DNA of 64,000 bases from Paenibacillus sp. FSL R7-0273 (lineage in GTDB: Bacteria > Bacillota > Bacilli > Paenibacillales > Paenibacillaceae). A model generated the notes under the pieces. It worked only from the letters and a program-made list of their open reading frames with translations. It ran no database searches and had not been told where the DNA came from. Position numbers and translations under genes: made by a program. Positions 1 to 10,198 of this stretch are shown here, in pieces. The stretch lies in the NCBI RefSeq assembly GCF_000758625.1, contig NZ_CP009283.1, positions 6,379,501 through 6,443,500 of the forward strand. The letters are read 5' to 3'. The first letter of the stretch is position 1. Each line of letters begins with the position of its first letter.

Positions 1-1950
1 TGGTAAATCGGCTCCTCCGGCCGCAGTCTCGAGTAGAACACCATGCTCTGCTGAATTTTACTCAGCGGATACACATCCTCGTAATCCTCCGGCAGATGCT
101 TCGCCTGGTCCGGATCCTCCGTGATGCGCTGCTTCATCTGCTCCAGCATCTCCCGCCCCAACTCCAGCTGCCGGTTCGGCTTATGCTCCTGCACTAGAAG
201 CCCGGCCAGCTCGCCGATGGTCTGATGCAGGTACAGCTCTTTTAACGGAAGAGTAACGTCCAGGTCACGGTTGATCCGGCTGACCAGGCGGATCGCCTTG
301 ATCGAGTCGCCGCCCAGCACAAAGAAGTTATCATGGATGCCGACCTGCTCCGCTCCCAGCACGTCCTGCCAAATCTCCGCCAGCTGCAGCTGCGCCGGCG
401 TGCCCGGTGCTTCGTAGACGCTGCCGGTATGTGCCGCTTCCGGCACCGGCAGCGCCCTGCGGTCCACCTTGCCGTTAGTGTTCAGCGGAATTCCCTCCAG
501 CTCCACAAAATAGGACGGGATCATATAGTCCGGCAGCTGTTCCGCCAAGTGTGCACGCAGTTCTGTTACCGGAACGGCTTTCTCGCTCACAAGATACGCA
601 CACAGATACGCCTGTCCCTGCCCATCCTCACGGGCCAGCACGACTGCCTCTCGGATAGACGCATGCGCCAGAAGCCGCGCCTCGATCTCCCCGCACTCGA
701 TCCGGTAGCCACGGATCTTCACCTGGTGGTCGATCCGGCCCAGGTATTCCAGATTGCCGTCCGGCAGCCATCTCGCCAAATCTCCGGTCCGGTACATCCG
801 CGTTCCCGGTTCGAACGGATTGGCTACGAATTTCTCCGCCGTCAGCTCCGGATTGTTCAAGTACCCCCGCGCTAGGCCGTCGCCTGCTATGCACAGTTCA
901 CCCGCGACACCCACCGGCTGCAATTGCCGGTTCTCATTCACAATGTACAGCTGCGTATTGGCAATGGGCTTGCCAATCGGCACAGCCGTCTCTGCGAACG
1001 TCAAAGCACTGTCGTAATACGTGACATCCACCGTAGCCTCCGTTGGTCCGTACAGGTTGTGAAGCGTCGCTTCCCTTCCCTCCATGACCTTGTAGAACCC
1101 GGTCACGTGCTGCGGCTTCAATGCTTCCCCGCTGGCAAATACCCGGCGCAAGCTGCCCAACTGCTCCCTGCCAATACCTTGCCCCGCCTGCTCCAGAAAC
1201 ACGTTCAGTATCGACGGCACAAAGTGCATTACCGTGACACCGTGTCGCTCAATTGATTCGGCCAGCACCTCCGGATCCTTCTCTCCCTGCGGCGCAAGCA
1301 TGCAGACCCGGGCTCCGGTCATCCCCCACCAGAACAGCTCCCACACCGAAACGTCGAACGTAATCGGCGTCTTCTGCAGAAGGACATCCTGTGCTCCGAT
1401 CGGGTAGCGGTTCTGCATCCACTCCAAGCGGTTAATAACCGCCCGGTGTTCAATCATGACCCCCTTGGGATTCCCAGTCGTGCCCGAGGTGTAGATTACA
1501 TACGCCAGTCCCCGGGAATCCATCTCTAGCGGCGGATTGGCCTCGGATTGCGCCTGCCCCCCAGGTGTTAACTCGACTACCGTGCCCTCAAATCCGCATG
1601 CATCCAGCCCAGGCTGTATCAGCAGTGTCGCCGCGCCGCTGTCGCTGAGCATATAGCGGATACGTTCTGCAGGCAGCGCCGGATCGATCGGCAGGTACGC
1701 CCCGCCGGCCTTCAGGATGCCATAGAGTCCTATCATCAGCTCTAGCGAGCGTTCCGCCATTATCGCCACGACATGATCCGGCCCCACGCCGTGACCGCGC
1801 AGCATCCACGCCAGCTGATTCGCCTGCGCGTTCAGCTCCGCATAGGTCAGCTGCTGATCCCCATACACAACCGCCACTGCATCCGGCGTCTTCTCCGCCT
1901 GCGCTTCGAACAGTCCGTGCAGTGTCTTCTCTGCTGCGTATGGCATATCC
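1..1950. repeat. Direct repeat of Ser module, copy 1 (offset 3,240 bp)
   Basis: Positions 1-60 match 3241-3300 except the last base, and the similarity continues through carrier and Ser A domain to about 1950. It marks a tandem module duplication inside the NRPS gene. Divergence varies patchily along the copies. Confidence 0.85.
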
Positions 1951-4900
1951 GTCCGATTCTTTTCATACACGATCTCTTGCCGTTCCCCAGCCGTCATCAG
2001 CTGCTCTATCGACAAGAGATCAGTCTCCTCAACACACAGAGCCTCAAGGATTCGTTCGTACCAAGCGAACGCCCTTTCGATCTCCCGGTCATCCCAATAA
2101 GCCGGAGCATATTTGATTTTCATGCTCAGTTCCTGAGGGGATTGCGAGACCTCCAGATCAAACCATGTATTTGTCATTTCGCTTGCTTCCAGGTTCAGTG
2201 ACGCTGTCTCCGATGCCATTTCTTGCCCCGGCTGCATCTCCTCCAGCACATGGAAATCATTGTAGTTAAACATCGTGTCAAAGATTGGGTTGACCCCCGG
2301 ACCTGACACTTCGCCGATCGCATCCGTGATATCGGCCAGAAACAGTTCGTGCACCTTCATTTGTGCAAGCTGCTGTTTCGTCCGATTCACCAGTTCTGAT
2401 TTTGACACTTGACCTGTGACTCCCATGCGGAGCGGTACCGTATTCAGGAAGCAACCCAGTACTTTCTCTCCATCCTCGAGTGCCGGCCGGTCATGGCTGA
2501 CTACGCCTGTGACAATCTCTTCCTCCGTCGTCAGGATGCCCAGCAAATACACGTGCGCGCTCAAGCACAGCTCCTTGACCGTACACCCATACCGCTTCGC
2601 CTGCCGCTCCAAGGATTCAAGCAGTGTGCCGCCCAGTTGCCCGCGGTATATTTTGCTGGCCGCTCCGCCGGCTCTCTTCTTGCCCGCGTAGTTGAACGGC
2701 AGCTTGTTCCGGGTATACCCCGCCAGTTCCCTGATCCAATATTGCCGGCTCTCCTCGTCGCTCTCCCTCAGCCGGTTGATGGCTACATAATCCTTGTAGC
2801 TGCTTTGCAGCGCCTGCGTCTCAACCGGCTTGCCCTGGAGCAGCCGCTGATAGATATCCATGGCCTCCTGCTGGAAGGATGCCACGCTCCATCCATCCAG
2901 AATCGCATGGTGGAACGTAAACACCAAGCAATAATCATTGTGTGTGTTCAGCCGGAACAAGCGCACCCGCCACAGCACTTCTCCGTCGAACCGGAACACA
3001 TTCTGTTTGTCTTGTTCGATATGCGCCCGGATGGCACGTTCCTGCTCCTCCCGCCGAAGGGAGGAAACATCCTCCGCCGAAAGATTCGGCACGATCCGGG
3101 GATGCACGATCTGGACCTCTTCCTCAAAATGCGTGAGATCGAAGGTGGTGCGCAGAATCGGATGCTTATCGGTTAACTGCTGCAGCGCTTCGGCAAACCG
3201 GTCCGCCGACACCATTCTGAAATGATACAAAAACTGATCGTGGTAAATCGGCTCCTCCGGCCGCAGTCTCGAGTAGAACACCATGCTCTGCTGAATTTTG
3301 CTCAGCGGATACACGTCCTCGTAATCCTCCGGCAGATGCTTCGCCTGTTCCGGATCCTCCTTGATGCGCCGCTTCATCTGCTCCAGCATCTCCCGCCCCA
3401 ACTCCAGCTGCCGGTTCGGCTTATGCTCCTGCACTAGAAGCCCGGCCAGCTCGCCGATGGTCTGATGCAGGTACAGCTCTTTTAACGGAAGAGTAACGTC
3501 CAGGTCACGGTTGATCCGGCTGACCAGGCGGATGGCCTTGATCGAGTCGCCGCCCAGCACAAAGAAGTTATCATGGATGCCGACCTGCTCCGCTCCCAGC
3601 ACGTCCTGCAAAATCTCCGCCAGCTTCAGCTGCGCCGGCGTGCTTGGCGCTTCGTAGACGCTGCCGGTATGCGCCGCTTCCGGCACCGGCAGCGCCCTGC
3701 GGTCTACCTTGCCGTTGGTGTTCAGCGGAATGGATTCCAATTCAACAAAATAGGACGGGATCATATAGTCCGGCAGCTGTTCCGCCAAATAGGAGCGCAG
3801 CTCCGGTACTGGAACAATCTCGCCGCTCACGAGATACGCGCACAGGTACGCCTGCCCTTGCTCATCCTCACGGGCCAGCACTACCGCTTCTCGGATAGAC
3901 GCATGCGCCAGCAACTGCGACTCGATCTCCCCGCACTCGATCCGGTAACCCCGGATCTTCACCTGATGGTCGATCCGGCCCAGGTATTCCAGATTGCCGT
4001 CCGGCAGCCATCTCGCCAAATCTCCGGTCCGGTACATCCGTGTCCCCGGCTCAAACGGGTTGTCCACGAATTTCTCCGCCGTCAGCTCCGGCCGGTTGTA
4101 GTACCCACGTGCCAAGCCGTCGCCTGCTATGCACAGTTCACCCGCGACACCCACCGGCTGCAATTGCCGGTTCTCATTCACAATGTACAGCTGCGTGTTG
4201 GCGATTGGCTTGCCAATCGGCACAGCCGTTTCTGCGAACGTCGAAGCACTGTCGTAATACGTGACATCTACCGTAGCCTCCGTCGGTCCGTACAGGTTGT
4301 GAAGCGTCGCTTTCTTCCCCTCCATGACCTTGTAGAACCCGGTCACGTGCTGCGGCTTCAATGCTTCCCCGCTGGCAAATACCCGGCGCAAGCTGCCCAG
4401 CTGCTCCCTGCCAAAACCTTGCCCCGCCTGCTCCAGAAACACGCTCAGCATCGACGGCACAAAGTGCATTATCGTGACGCCGTGACGCCCAATCGTTTCG
4501 GCCAGCACCTCCGGATCCTTCTCTCCCTGCGGCGCAAGCATGCAGACCCGGGCTCCGGTCATCCCCCACCAGAACAGCTCCCACACCGAGACGTCGAACG
4601 TAATCGGCGTCTTCTGCAGAAGGACATCCTGTGCTCCGATCGGGTAGCGGTTCTGCATCCACTCCAGGCGGTTGATGACAGCGCGGTGCTCAATCATGAC
4701 CCCTTTAGGGTTGCCTGTTGTCCCTGAGGTGTAGATTACATACGCCAAACGCCGGGAATCCATCTCTAGCGGCGGGTTGGACCCCGATTGCACTTGTCCT
4801 CCAGGCGTCAGCTCGACTACCGTGCCCTCAAATCCGCATGTATCCAGTCCAGGCTGTATCAGCAGCGCCGCCGCGCCGCTGTCGCTGAGCATATAGCGGA

Positions 4901-7900
4901 TGCGCTCTGCAGGCAGCGCCGGATCGATCGGCAGGTACGCCCCGCCGGCCTTCAGGATGCCATAGAGTCCTATCATCAGCTCCAGCGAGCGTTCCGCCAT
5001 AACCGCAACGATACGCTCCGGCCCCACTCCTTGCCCGCGCAGCGTCCACGCCAGCTGATTCGCCTGCGCATTCAGCTCCGCGTAGGTCAGCTGCTGATTC
5101 CCATACACGACCGCCACTGCATCCGGTGTCTTCTCCGCCTGCGCTTCGAACAGTCCCTGGATTGTCGCTTCCCGCGGATACGCCGCCGCTGTGTCGTTAA
5201 ATCCGTACACCAACTGCTCCTTCTCCGCTGGTGTTACAAGCTCGTACGCGCCGATGCTTGCTTCCGGCTGTCCTGCTATTTGGGACAAGAGCTGTTCAAA
5301 GTGTAGCAGGTACCGTTCGGCCGTCTCCCCGTTGAACAGCGCGCGGCTGTATTCCAGCGTCAGTTGGAGGCCTTCATCCTTCTCCACAGCATTCAGCGTT
5401 AAGTCAAACTTCGTCGCCGAATGACTCAGCTCAACCCCACGAACGTCAACGTCCGCCAGACGGAACCCCGCCTGCTCCATGTTCTGCAGCACCAGCATCG
5501 TGTCAAACAACGGGTTGCGCCCCATATCGCGCCGCACGTTCAGCTTCTCCACCAGTTCCTCAAACGGGTAGTCCTGATGCTCAAACGCCGACAATGTACG
5601 CTCCTTCACTTCGTGCACGAAGTCGATAAAACGCTTCTCCCCGGACGGGGCATTGCGCAGCGCCAGCGTGTTCACGAACATCCCGATCATAGCTTCTGTA
5701 TCCCCATGCGTCCGGCCCGACACCGGCGTCCCGACCACAATGTCGCTTTGCCCCGTGTACTTGTGCAGCCACACGTTATACGCTGCCAGCAGCACCATGT
5801 ACAGTGTTGCTCCCGTCTCTGCCGCAATCTGCTTCAGCCTCTCGGCAACGTCCTGACTGATCTGCGTATACACCCGGCCGCCTTCACTCCCCGGCACCGC
5901 CGGGCGTATCCGGTCAGCCGGCAGCTCCAGCACCGGCGCTACTTCCGCATAGGCCGATAGCCAGTATGCCTCATGAGCCTGCATTCGCTCCATTTCGAGC
6001 GTACCCTTCTGCCATACCGCGTAGTCCTTGTACTGGATCCGCAGCGGTGCCAGCTCCTCACCGGCATACGCCGCCATGAAATCCGACACCAGAATATTCA
6101 TCGACACACCATCTGACACAATATGATGCATGTCCCACACCAGCCAATAACGCTCCTCCGCCAGCCGCAGCACTCCGGCCCGCAGCAGCGGTGCCTGATC
6201 CAGTGTGAACGGCCGTACGAAATTCCGTATGAGCTCCTGTGCCTGCAACTCCTCCGCTTCCTGAAGCACTAATTCAAACGGCACCTCTTCGTGTATCTGC
6301 TGTCTCGGCACGCCGTCCACCCATGCAAACGACGTGCGCAGCGATTCGTGGCGGGCGATGACCGAACGGATCGCCTGTTCCAGCCGGTCCGTATCCACCT
6401 GGCCGGCCAGTTCCACAACGCCAGGCATATTGTAGCGCGTGCTCTCCGGCTCCAGCTCATGCAGCACATACAGCCGCCGCTGCGCCGAAGACAGCGGGTA
6501 TAATGCCTGCACCGCTGCCGGCTCAATCCGGCCGTAGCCGCTTTGTTCGGCGCTGCGCACATGGGCCGCCAACGCCTCCACTGTCGGACGCGCGAACAGT
6601 TCCCGCAGCGGCAGCTCGACGCCCAGCTGCTGATGAATCCGCGACAGCAGTGTTACGCCTTTCAGCGAGTGGCCGCCGCGTTCGAAGAATGAATCTCTGA
6701 TGCCGACCCCGTTGACCCCCAGCATCTCTGCGAATAACTCCGATAATTGCGTCTCCAGCAGATCCCGCGGCGCTTCGTAGCCTACGTTGTACGATTCACG
6801 GTCCGGTGCCGGCAGCGCCTTGCGGTCCATCTTGCCGTTAGTATTCAGCGGCAGCTGCTCCAGCTCCACAAAATAAGACGGGATCATATAGTCCGGCAGC
6901 TGTTCCGCCAAGTGTGAACGCAGTTCAGGTAACGGAACTGTATTGTCGCTCACAAGATACGCGCACAAGTAGACCTGCTCCTGCACATCCTCACGGGCCA
7001 GTACGACCGCTTCGCGGATATGTCCATGCATCAGAAGGCGCGCCTCGATCTCCCCGCACTCGATCCGGTAACCCCGGACCTTCACTTGATGATCCATCCG
7101 GCCCAGGTACTCCAGGTTGCCGTCCGGTAGCCATCTGGCCAAGTCCCCGGTCCGGTACATCCGTGTCCCCGGCTCGAACGGGTTATCCACGAATTTCTCT
7201 GCCGTCAGCTCCGGCCGGTTGTAGTACCCACGTGCCAAGCCGTCCCCTGCTATGCACAGTTCACCCGCGACACCCACCGGCTGCAATTGCCGGTTCTCAT
7301 TCACAATGTACAGCTGCGTGTTGGCAATGGGCTTGCCAATCGGCACAGCCGTCTCTGCGAACGTCGAAGCACTGTCGTAATACGTGACATCCACCGTAGC
7401 CTCCGTCGGTCCGTACAGGTTGTGAAGCGTCGCTTTCTTCCCCTCCATGACCTTGTAGAACCCGGTCACGTGCTGCGGCTTCAACGCTTCCCCGCTGGCA
7501 AATACCCGGAGCAAGCTGCCCAGCTGCTCCCCGCTAAACGCTCGTCCGGCCTGCTCCAGAAACACGCTCAGCATCGACGGCACAAAGTGCATCACCGTGA
7601 CGCCGTGACGCTCAATTGTTTCGGCCAGCACCGCCGGATCCTTCTCTCCCTGCGGCGCAAGCATGCAGACCCGGGCTCCCGTCATACCCCACCAGAACAG
7701 CTCCCACACCGAAACGTCGAACGTAATCGGCGTCTTCTGCAGAAGGACATCCTGTGCTCCGATTGGGTAGCGGTTCTGCATCCACTCCAGGCGGTTGATG
7801 ACAGCGCGGTGCTCAATCATGACCCCCTTAGGGTGGCCTGTTGTCCCTGAGGTGTAGATTACATACGCCAAACGCCGGGAATCCGCTTCTAGCGGCGGGT

Positions 7901-9092
7901 TGGACCCCGATTGCACTTGTCCTCCAGGCGTCAGCTCGACTACCGTGCCCTCAAATCCGCATGCATCCAGCCCAGGCTGTATCAGCAGCGTCGCCGCGCC
8001 GCTGTCGCTGAGCATATACCGGATGCGTTCTGCCGGCAGCGCCGGATCAATCGGCAAGTACGCCCCGCCGGCCTTCAGGATGCCATAGAGTCCTATCATC
8101 AGCTCCAGCGAGCGTTCCGCCATAACCGCAACGATATGCTCCGGCCCCACTCCTTGCCCGCGCAGCGTCCACGCCAGCTGATTCGCCCGCGCGTTCAGCT
8201 CCGCATAGGTCAGCTGCTGATCCCCATACACAACCGCTACCGCATCCGGCGTCTTCTCCGCCTGCGTCTCGAACAGTCCGTGGATTGTCGCTTCCCGCGG
8301 ATATGCTGCTGCTGTGTCGTTGAATCCGTACAGCAGCTGTTTTTTCTCCTCATTCGAAATCATATCGATCTGGGCAAGCGGCGTATTCATTTGTCCCATT
8401 ATTAAATCAAGAAAGTCAGCGAGATGCTGCTTCAATCTGATCAGGCTCTCATGAGTATAGCGGCCGGTATCATAGTGCAGTACAAATGAAAGTGTATCGT
8501 CCTTTTTTTGAAAAAATATATGAATGAGGCATTCAGAGAGGGCGGGATCAATCTTTTGGTGAATGCTGTTGAATGAGACAATCGTGCCAAAACGCAATAA
8601 TTCGTTACGATTCGTAGGCAGTCCGGTTTTCTCAGCTATGTAAGGATGGGGGAATTTCTGATGTTTGGCGGCTTCTGTTAAGCCATTGCTCACTTGGAGC
8701 AGCACGTCCCTGAAAGTACTCTCAGAGCGGACCACGGTTCGAACCGGCAATACGGCTGAAGCAGCTTCTTCGCTATGTTTTTTTTTCAGTGGAGGCATAC
8801 CTACTAATAAATCCGTATGATTTAGATACAGCGAAAGAAATGACAGCGTTCCGGACATCAGGACCATAAACATTGCCTGCTCCGAGTTTTTTGATAACGA
8901 TTCTACACGTTGCAAAGTCCAGTCCGAAAGCTGCTGTTCGACCTGCCCGAACGAATGGCTGGATAAAACACTTTCTCTGCCTAGAGAGATGGTTGTTGGT
9001 GCGGGAGATTCCGCAAGCTGTTCAAGCCAATAATCAACGGCCTCCGAATATTTGCCACTAGAAGCCATAAGCCTTACGGTTAAAGAATCCAT
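1..9092 (-). CDS. NRPS, at least three Ser modules, begins with a half C domain (3' end outside window)
   Basis: Partial gene of about 3,030 visible codons that runs off the left edge. The ATG at 9092 has a GGAGG 9 bases upstream; the same frame upstream reaches a stop near 9240 without C-domain sequence, so this start is real. Visible order: C-terminal half of a C domain (residues 1-250, no HHxxxDG), A1 (about 255-760), carrier GGHSL (about 805), complete LCL-like C with HHIVSDG (about 985), A2, carrier GGDSIKA (about 1845), C*-type C (3.4-2.0 kb) with HHAILDG, A3, carrier GGDSIKA (about 2925), start of another C*. All three A domains show D-V-W-H-F-S-L-V-D at the specificity positions, the classical Ser code. 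Frame was checked at all three carrier motifs. A termination domain would lie beyond the window. It probably acts after the 12351-16871 protein, although plus-strand genes separate the two. Confidence 0.93.
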   Translation of the reverse strand, partial: MDSLTVRLMASSGKYSEAVDYWLEQLAESPAPTTISLGRESVLSSHSFGQVEQQLSDWTLQRVESLSKNSEQAMFMVLMSGTLSFLSLYLNHTDLLVGMPPLKKKHSEEAASAVLPVRTVVRSESTFRDVLLQVSNGLTEAAKHQKFPHPYIAEKTGLPTNRNELLRFGTIVSFNSIHQKIDPALSECLIHIFFQKKDDTLSFVLHYDTGRYTHESLIRLKQHLADFLDLIMGQMNTPLAQIDMISNEEKKQLLYGFNDTAAAYPREATIHGLFETQAEKTPDAVAVVYGDQQLTYAELNARANQLAWTLRGQGVGPEHIVAVMAERSLELMIGLYGILKAGGAYLPIDPALPAERIRYMLSDSGAATLLIQPGLDACGFEGTVVELTPGGQVQSGSNPPLEADSRRLAYVIYTSGTTGHPKGVMIEHRAVINRLEWMQNRYPIGAQDVLLQKTPITFDVSVWELFWWGMTGARVCMLAPQGEKDPAVLAETIERHGVTVMHFVPSMLSVFLEQAGRAFSGEQLGSLLRVFASGEALKPQHVTGFYKVMEGKKATLHNLYGPTEATVDVTYYDSASTFAETAVPIGKPIANTQLYIVNENRQLQPVGVAGELCIAGDGLARGYYNRPELTAEKFVDNPFEPGTRMYRTGDLARWLPDGNLEYLGRMDHQVKVRGYRIECGEIEARLLMHGHIREAVVLAREDVQEQVYLCAYLVSDNTVPLPELRSHLAEQLPDYMIPSYFVELEQLPLNTNGKMDRKALPAPDRESYNVGYEAPRDLLETQLSELFAEMLGVNGVGIRDSFFERGGHSLKGVTLLSRIHQQLGVELPLRELFARPTVEALAAHVRSAEQSGYGRIEPAAVQALYPLSSAQRRLYVLHELEPESTRYNMPGVVELAGQVDTDRLEQAIRSVIARHESLRTSFAWVDGVPRQQIHEEVPFELVLQEAEELQAQELIRNFVRPFTLDQAPLLRAGVLRLAEERYWLVWDMHHIVSDGVSMNILVSDFMAAYAGEELAPLRIQYKDYAVWQKGTLEMERMQAHEAYWLSAYAEVAPVLELPADRIRPAVPGSEGGRVYTQISQDVAERLKQIAAETGATLYMVLLAAYNVWLHKYTGQSDIVVGTPVSGRTHGDTEAMIGMFVNTLALRNAPSGEKRFIDFVHEVKERTLSAFEHQDYPFEELVEKLNVRRDMGRNPLFDTMLVLQNMEQAGFRLADVDVRGVELSHSATKFDLTLNAVEKDEGLQLTLEYSRALFNGETAERYLLHFEQLLSQIAGQPEASIGAYELVTPAEKEQLVYGFNDTAAAYPREATIQGLFEAQAEKTPDAVAVVYGNQQLTYAELNAQANQLAWTLRGQGVGPERIVAVMAERSLELMIGLYGILKAGGAYLPIDPALPAERIRYMLSDSGAAALLIQPGLDTCGFEGTVVELTPGGQVQSGSNPPLEMDSRRLAYVIYTSGTTGNPKGVMIEHRAVINRLEWMQNRYPIGAQDVLLQKTPITFDVSVWELFWWGMTGARVCMLAPQGEKDPEVLAETIGRHGVTIMHFVPSMLSVFLEQAGQGFGREQLGSLRRVFASGEALKPQHVTGFYKVMEGKKATLHNLYGPTEATVDVTYYDSASTFAETAVPIGKPIANTQLYIVNENRQLQPVGVAGELCIAGDGLARGYYNRPELTAEKFVDNPFEPGTRMYRTGDLARWLPDGNLEYLGRIDHQVKIRGYRIECGEIESQLLAHASIREAVVLAREDEQGQAYLCAYLVSGEIVPVPELRSYLAEQLPDYMIPSYFVELESIPLNTNGKVDRRALPVPEAAHTGSVYEAPSTPAQLKLAEILQDVLGAEQVGIHDNFFVLGGDSIKAIRLVSRINRDLDVTLPLKELYLHQTIGELAGLLVQEHKPNRQLELGREMLEQMKRRIKEDPEQAKHLPEDYEDVYPLSKIQQSMVFYSRLRPEEPIYHDQFLYHFRMVSADRFAEALQQLTDKHPILRTTFDLTHFEEEVQIVHPRIVPNLSAEDVSSLRREEQERAIRAHIEQDKQNVFRFDGEVLWRVRLFRLNTHNDYCLVFTFHHAILDGWSVASFQQEAMDIYQRLLQGKPVETQALQSSYKDYVAINRLRESDEESRQYWIRELAGYTRNKLPFNYAGKKRAGGAASKIYRGQLGGTLLESLERQAKRYGCTVKELCLSAHVYLLGILTTEEEIVTGVVSHDRPALEDGEKVLGCFLNTVPLRMGVTGQVSKSELVNRTKQQLAQMKVHELFLADITDAIGEVSGPGVNPIFDTMFNYNDFHVLEEMQPGQEMASETASLNLEASEMTNTWFDLEVSQSPQELSMKIKYAPAYWDDREIERAFAWYERILEALCVEETDLLSIEQLMTAGERQEIVYEKNRTDMPYAAEKTLHGLFEAQAEKTPDAVAVVYGDQQLTYAELNAQANQLAWMLRGHGVGPDHVVAIMAERSLELMIGLYGILKAGGAYLPIDPALPAERIRYMLSDSGAATLLIQPGLDACGFEGTVVELTPGGQAQSEANPPLEMDSRGLAYVIYTSGTTGNPKGVMIEHRAVINRLEWMQNRYPIGAQDVLLQKTPITFDVSVWELFWWGMTGARVCMLAPQGEKDPEVLAESIERHGVTVMHFVPSILNVFLEQAGQGIGREQLGSLRRVFASGEALKPQHVTGFYKVMEGREATLHNLYGPTEATVDVTYYDSALTFAETAVPIGKPIANTQLYIVNENRQLQPVGVAGELCIAGDGLARGYLNNPELTAEKFVANPFEPGTRMYRTGDLARWLPDGNLEYLGRIDHQVKIRGYRIECGEIEARLLAHASIREAVVLAREDGQGQAYLCAYLVSEKAVPVTELRAHLAEQLPDYMIPSYFVELEGIPLNTNGKVDRRALPVPEAAHTGSVYEAPGTPAQLQLAEIWQDVLGAEQVGIHDNFFVLGGDSIKAIRLVSRINRDLDVTLPLKELYLHQTIGELAGLLVQEHKPNRQLELGREMLEQMKQRITEDPDQAKHLPEDYEDVYPLSKIQQSMVFYSRLRPEEPIY
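3241..5190. repeat. Direct repeat of Ser module, copy 2
   Basis: Second copy of the C*(start)-carrier-A(Ser) block, 3,240 bp from copy 1, which is one module length. It covers the end of A2, its carrier and the start of the next C*. Confidence 0.85.
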
Positions 9093-9116
9093 TTCTTGAA
9101 CCTCCAAGTATATTAT

Positions 9117-9744
9117 GTTAGACCTCGTTAATCGCCTATTCCAAACGTAATTTCTGCTCAGCGGCAGGCAGCTTCTTGACTTTAAGAGCAGCATCAGAAT
9201 TGTGATTTTTGGTACATACGTCAATAGATAAGCATTAATCTACCAGATTAGTTCGCCAAGCCAATCTAGCATTACAAATGAACAGATAGCGCTTCCAACT
9301 TATTCATGCAAGCAAGGACGAAGTGTACGGCCGCTCAAAATGCGCGAAACGGAGCAATGGCCGGCTCATGAGCGGGCTATAAAAGGGATCACTGACTTTT
9401 AACGGTATAACCAGGCGCGCCTTCATGCGAGCCTTGGCCTGAAAATACAAACGGGTTATATACAAATGCGATAACTCATTGAAATATATTATATCTGATG
9501 CCATATTTATACTAGAATGTGATTCCATCCCTAAATAGAAAGAGAAGCTTGTAATAAACATCGCCTTTCGGGATGCAAGCAGACTGTTCTAATCCTTAGA
9601 GGTAAAAGCTTCCGGAACCCCTTTCCATAAAAATGCACAACAACAACTTATATTATATTTCATCCATTAATGCCCATCAACCCAAATTATTGTATTCTTG
9701 TCGACCTATGCCGAAGAAGTACTAGGATTAATGTTTATAATTGT
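9117..9744. other. Gene-free AT-rich leader region
   Basis: No convincing gene. An 85-codon minus-strand ORF (9304-9561) has no clear ribosome site or recognisable family. The stretch should hold the promoter of the NRPS gene starting at 9092, but I could not fix -35/-10 boxes with confidence. Confidence 0.5.
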
Positions 9745-9795
9745 CGAAAAAAAGAAGACAAGCTGGCTCCGGTGCAATACCGGTGTAAGCTTGTC
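9745..9795 (-). terminator. Intrinsic terminator after the small ORF
   Basis: Outer arms GACAAGCT (9757-9764) and AGCTTGTC (9788-9795), inner arms CCGGT/ACCGG (9769-9773, 9779-9783), followed on the minus strand by CTTC and seven T. Placed about 50 bases after the stop of the ORF at 9848-10054. Confidence 0.75.
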
Positions 9796-9847
9796 GGGGA
9801 TGTTATCCTATCTTTACGTTAACTGAAGTCAGCTCATTGGAGTTCTG

Positions 9848-10054
9848 CTAGTGGCATTGTAGATAGTCAAGTCTGAGCTGGGTCAGCATTTTTTTCATTT
9901 CTACGTACACCTCCTGCTGACTTTTTGCTTTTTGAAATGCTTGGGCTTTATCACTATCAAGATGTATAGTTTCCGCCTGCTTTTCAATTTGTCCCACGGC
10001 ATAGTTTTCTAATGATTCCAGGCGATCATAAAATTCTTGACTGTACTTCAGCAT
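9848..10054 (-). CDS. Small helical protein of unknown function
   Basis: A protein of 68 residues (70 if the ATG at 10060 is used). The ATG at 10054 is preferred because the perfect AAGGAGGTGA at 10061-10070 then lies about 9 bases upstream. Rich in Glu, Lys and Gln, probably helical, with no signal peptide or membrane segment and one Cys near the C terminus. It has its own terminator and is divergent from the BtrH-like/radical SAM pair, inside the same AT-rich island. I do not recognise a family. It could be a small regulator or accessory protein of the locus; a RiPP precursor role is possible but unsupported. Confidence 0.6.
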   Translation of the reverse strand: MLKYSQEFYDRLESLENYAVGQIEKQAETIHLDSDKAQAFQKAKSQQEVYVEMKKMLTQLRLDYLQCH

Positions 10055-10198
10055 TCTCATTCACCTCCTTTATTGGAGTTAGTTACAAGATTGAACTGTA
10101 AGCGTATTCAAATCGCGCTTTATAACGATTGGAAGCAAACCGCATAAAGAATATCCTCTCTTGACACATCAAAATCATGGCAATAAAATAAAATATAT

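Noticed and set aside
3573..4727. Long plus-strand ORF (384 codons) inside the NRPS gene
   Set aside because: Antisense shadow of a Ser A domain; His/Arg/Leu-rich translation with no family, and it recurs wherever the A domain is repeated.
9304..9561. 85-codon minus-strand ORF upstream of the third NRPS
   Set aside because: No ribosome site, no recognisable family, and lies in the likely promoter region.
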